This document shows, in pieces, positions 40,627 to 40,672 of a stretch of DNA of 40,672 nucleotides. The stretch's first letter is position 1. Each line of letters opens with the position of its first letter. A model generated the notes under the pieces. That model made no database searches. It saw only the letters and a program-made list of their open reading frames with translations, and was not told where the DNA came from. This stretch comes from Parapedobacter sp. SGR-10 (GTDB taxonomy: Bacteria > Bacteroidota > Bacteroidia > Sphingobacteriales > Sphingobacteriaceae). Position numbers and translations under genes: made by a program. Where the stretch lies: positions 1-40,672 of the forward strand of contig NZ_JAAJTJ010000033.1 of assembly GCF_011030405.1 (NCBI RefSeq), given 5' to 3'.

Positions 40627-40672
40627 GGCCGTGCTGACGTACGAACCACGACGTGTTCTCCAAAAACATGAA

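Noticed and set aside
1..40672. tRNA, rRNA, insertion sequences or prophage genes
   Set aside because: I looked in all gaps and saw no cloverleaf-like sequence, no transposase and no phage genes.

Overview
This window looks like chromosomal DNA from a Bacteroidota bacterium, most likely of the Sphingobacteriaceae (Sphingobacterium or a close relative). The reasons are a TamB gene followed by a lipoprotein-type TamL, a CarboxypepD-reg TonB-dependent receptor paired with a surface lipoprotein, a type IX secretion (T9SS) tail protein, a TlpA-like protein with an N-terminal lipobox, and promoters of the Bacteroidota form TTG-N20-TAnnTTTG. The family is inferred; the phylum is well supported. No rRNA, tRNA, prophage, insertion sequence or CRISPR array was seen.

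Layout. 1-8.3 kb: a GNAT acetyltransferase and the overlapping tamB-tamL pair for outer-membrane assembly. 8.5-12.6 kb: malate dehydrogenase, a retropepsin-like protease, a mini-protein that is almost only a T9SS sorting domain, and the potassium transporter Kup. 12.6-15.7 kb on the minus strand: pgk and sppA. 15.8-19.6 kb on the plus strand: folK, a stand-alone HPt protein, a probable small RNA behind a sigma-54-type promoter, dnaX and rlmB. 19.6-22.8 kb on the minus strand: an MscS/YbdG channel and a DEAD-box helicase. 23.0-24.5 kb: an amino-acid permease. 24.6-31.8 kb, all minus strand: a YceI-porin-YceI operon, an OmpA protein, an orphan OmpR-type response regulator, a TlpA-like lipoprotein and a higBA toxin-antitoxin pair. 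31.9-34.5 kb: alaS. 34.8-36.5 kb: two tandem universal stress proteins. 36.5-40.5 kb: a beta-helix lipoprotein and its TonB-dependent receptor.

The genes are mostly core metabolism and cell envelope. Many transcription units end in perfect or nearly perfect palindromes. Several of these belong to dispersed repeat families: a 28-bp GTAGAGACG-type element in five copies plus a half copy, and an ACCTATAAG-type element in two copies.

The points most worth following are (1) a roughly 71-nt putative small RNA between hpt and dnaX, with a -24/-12 promoter and an intrinsic terminator whose loop is UCCCC; (2) a run of 11 A in dnaX at the end of clamp-loader domain III, with stop codons at once in both other frames, which suggests a gamma subunit made by slippage; (3) a second -24/-12 promoter in front of ompA; (4) near-leaderless promoters at dnaX, alaS and higBA; and (5) the repeat-derived terminators.
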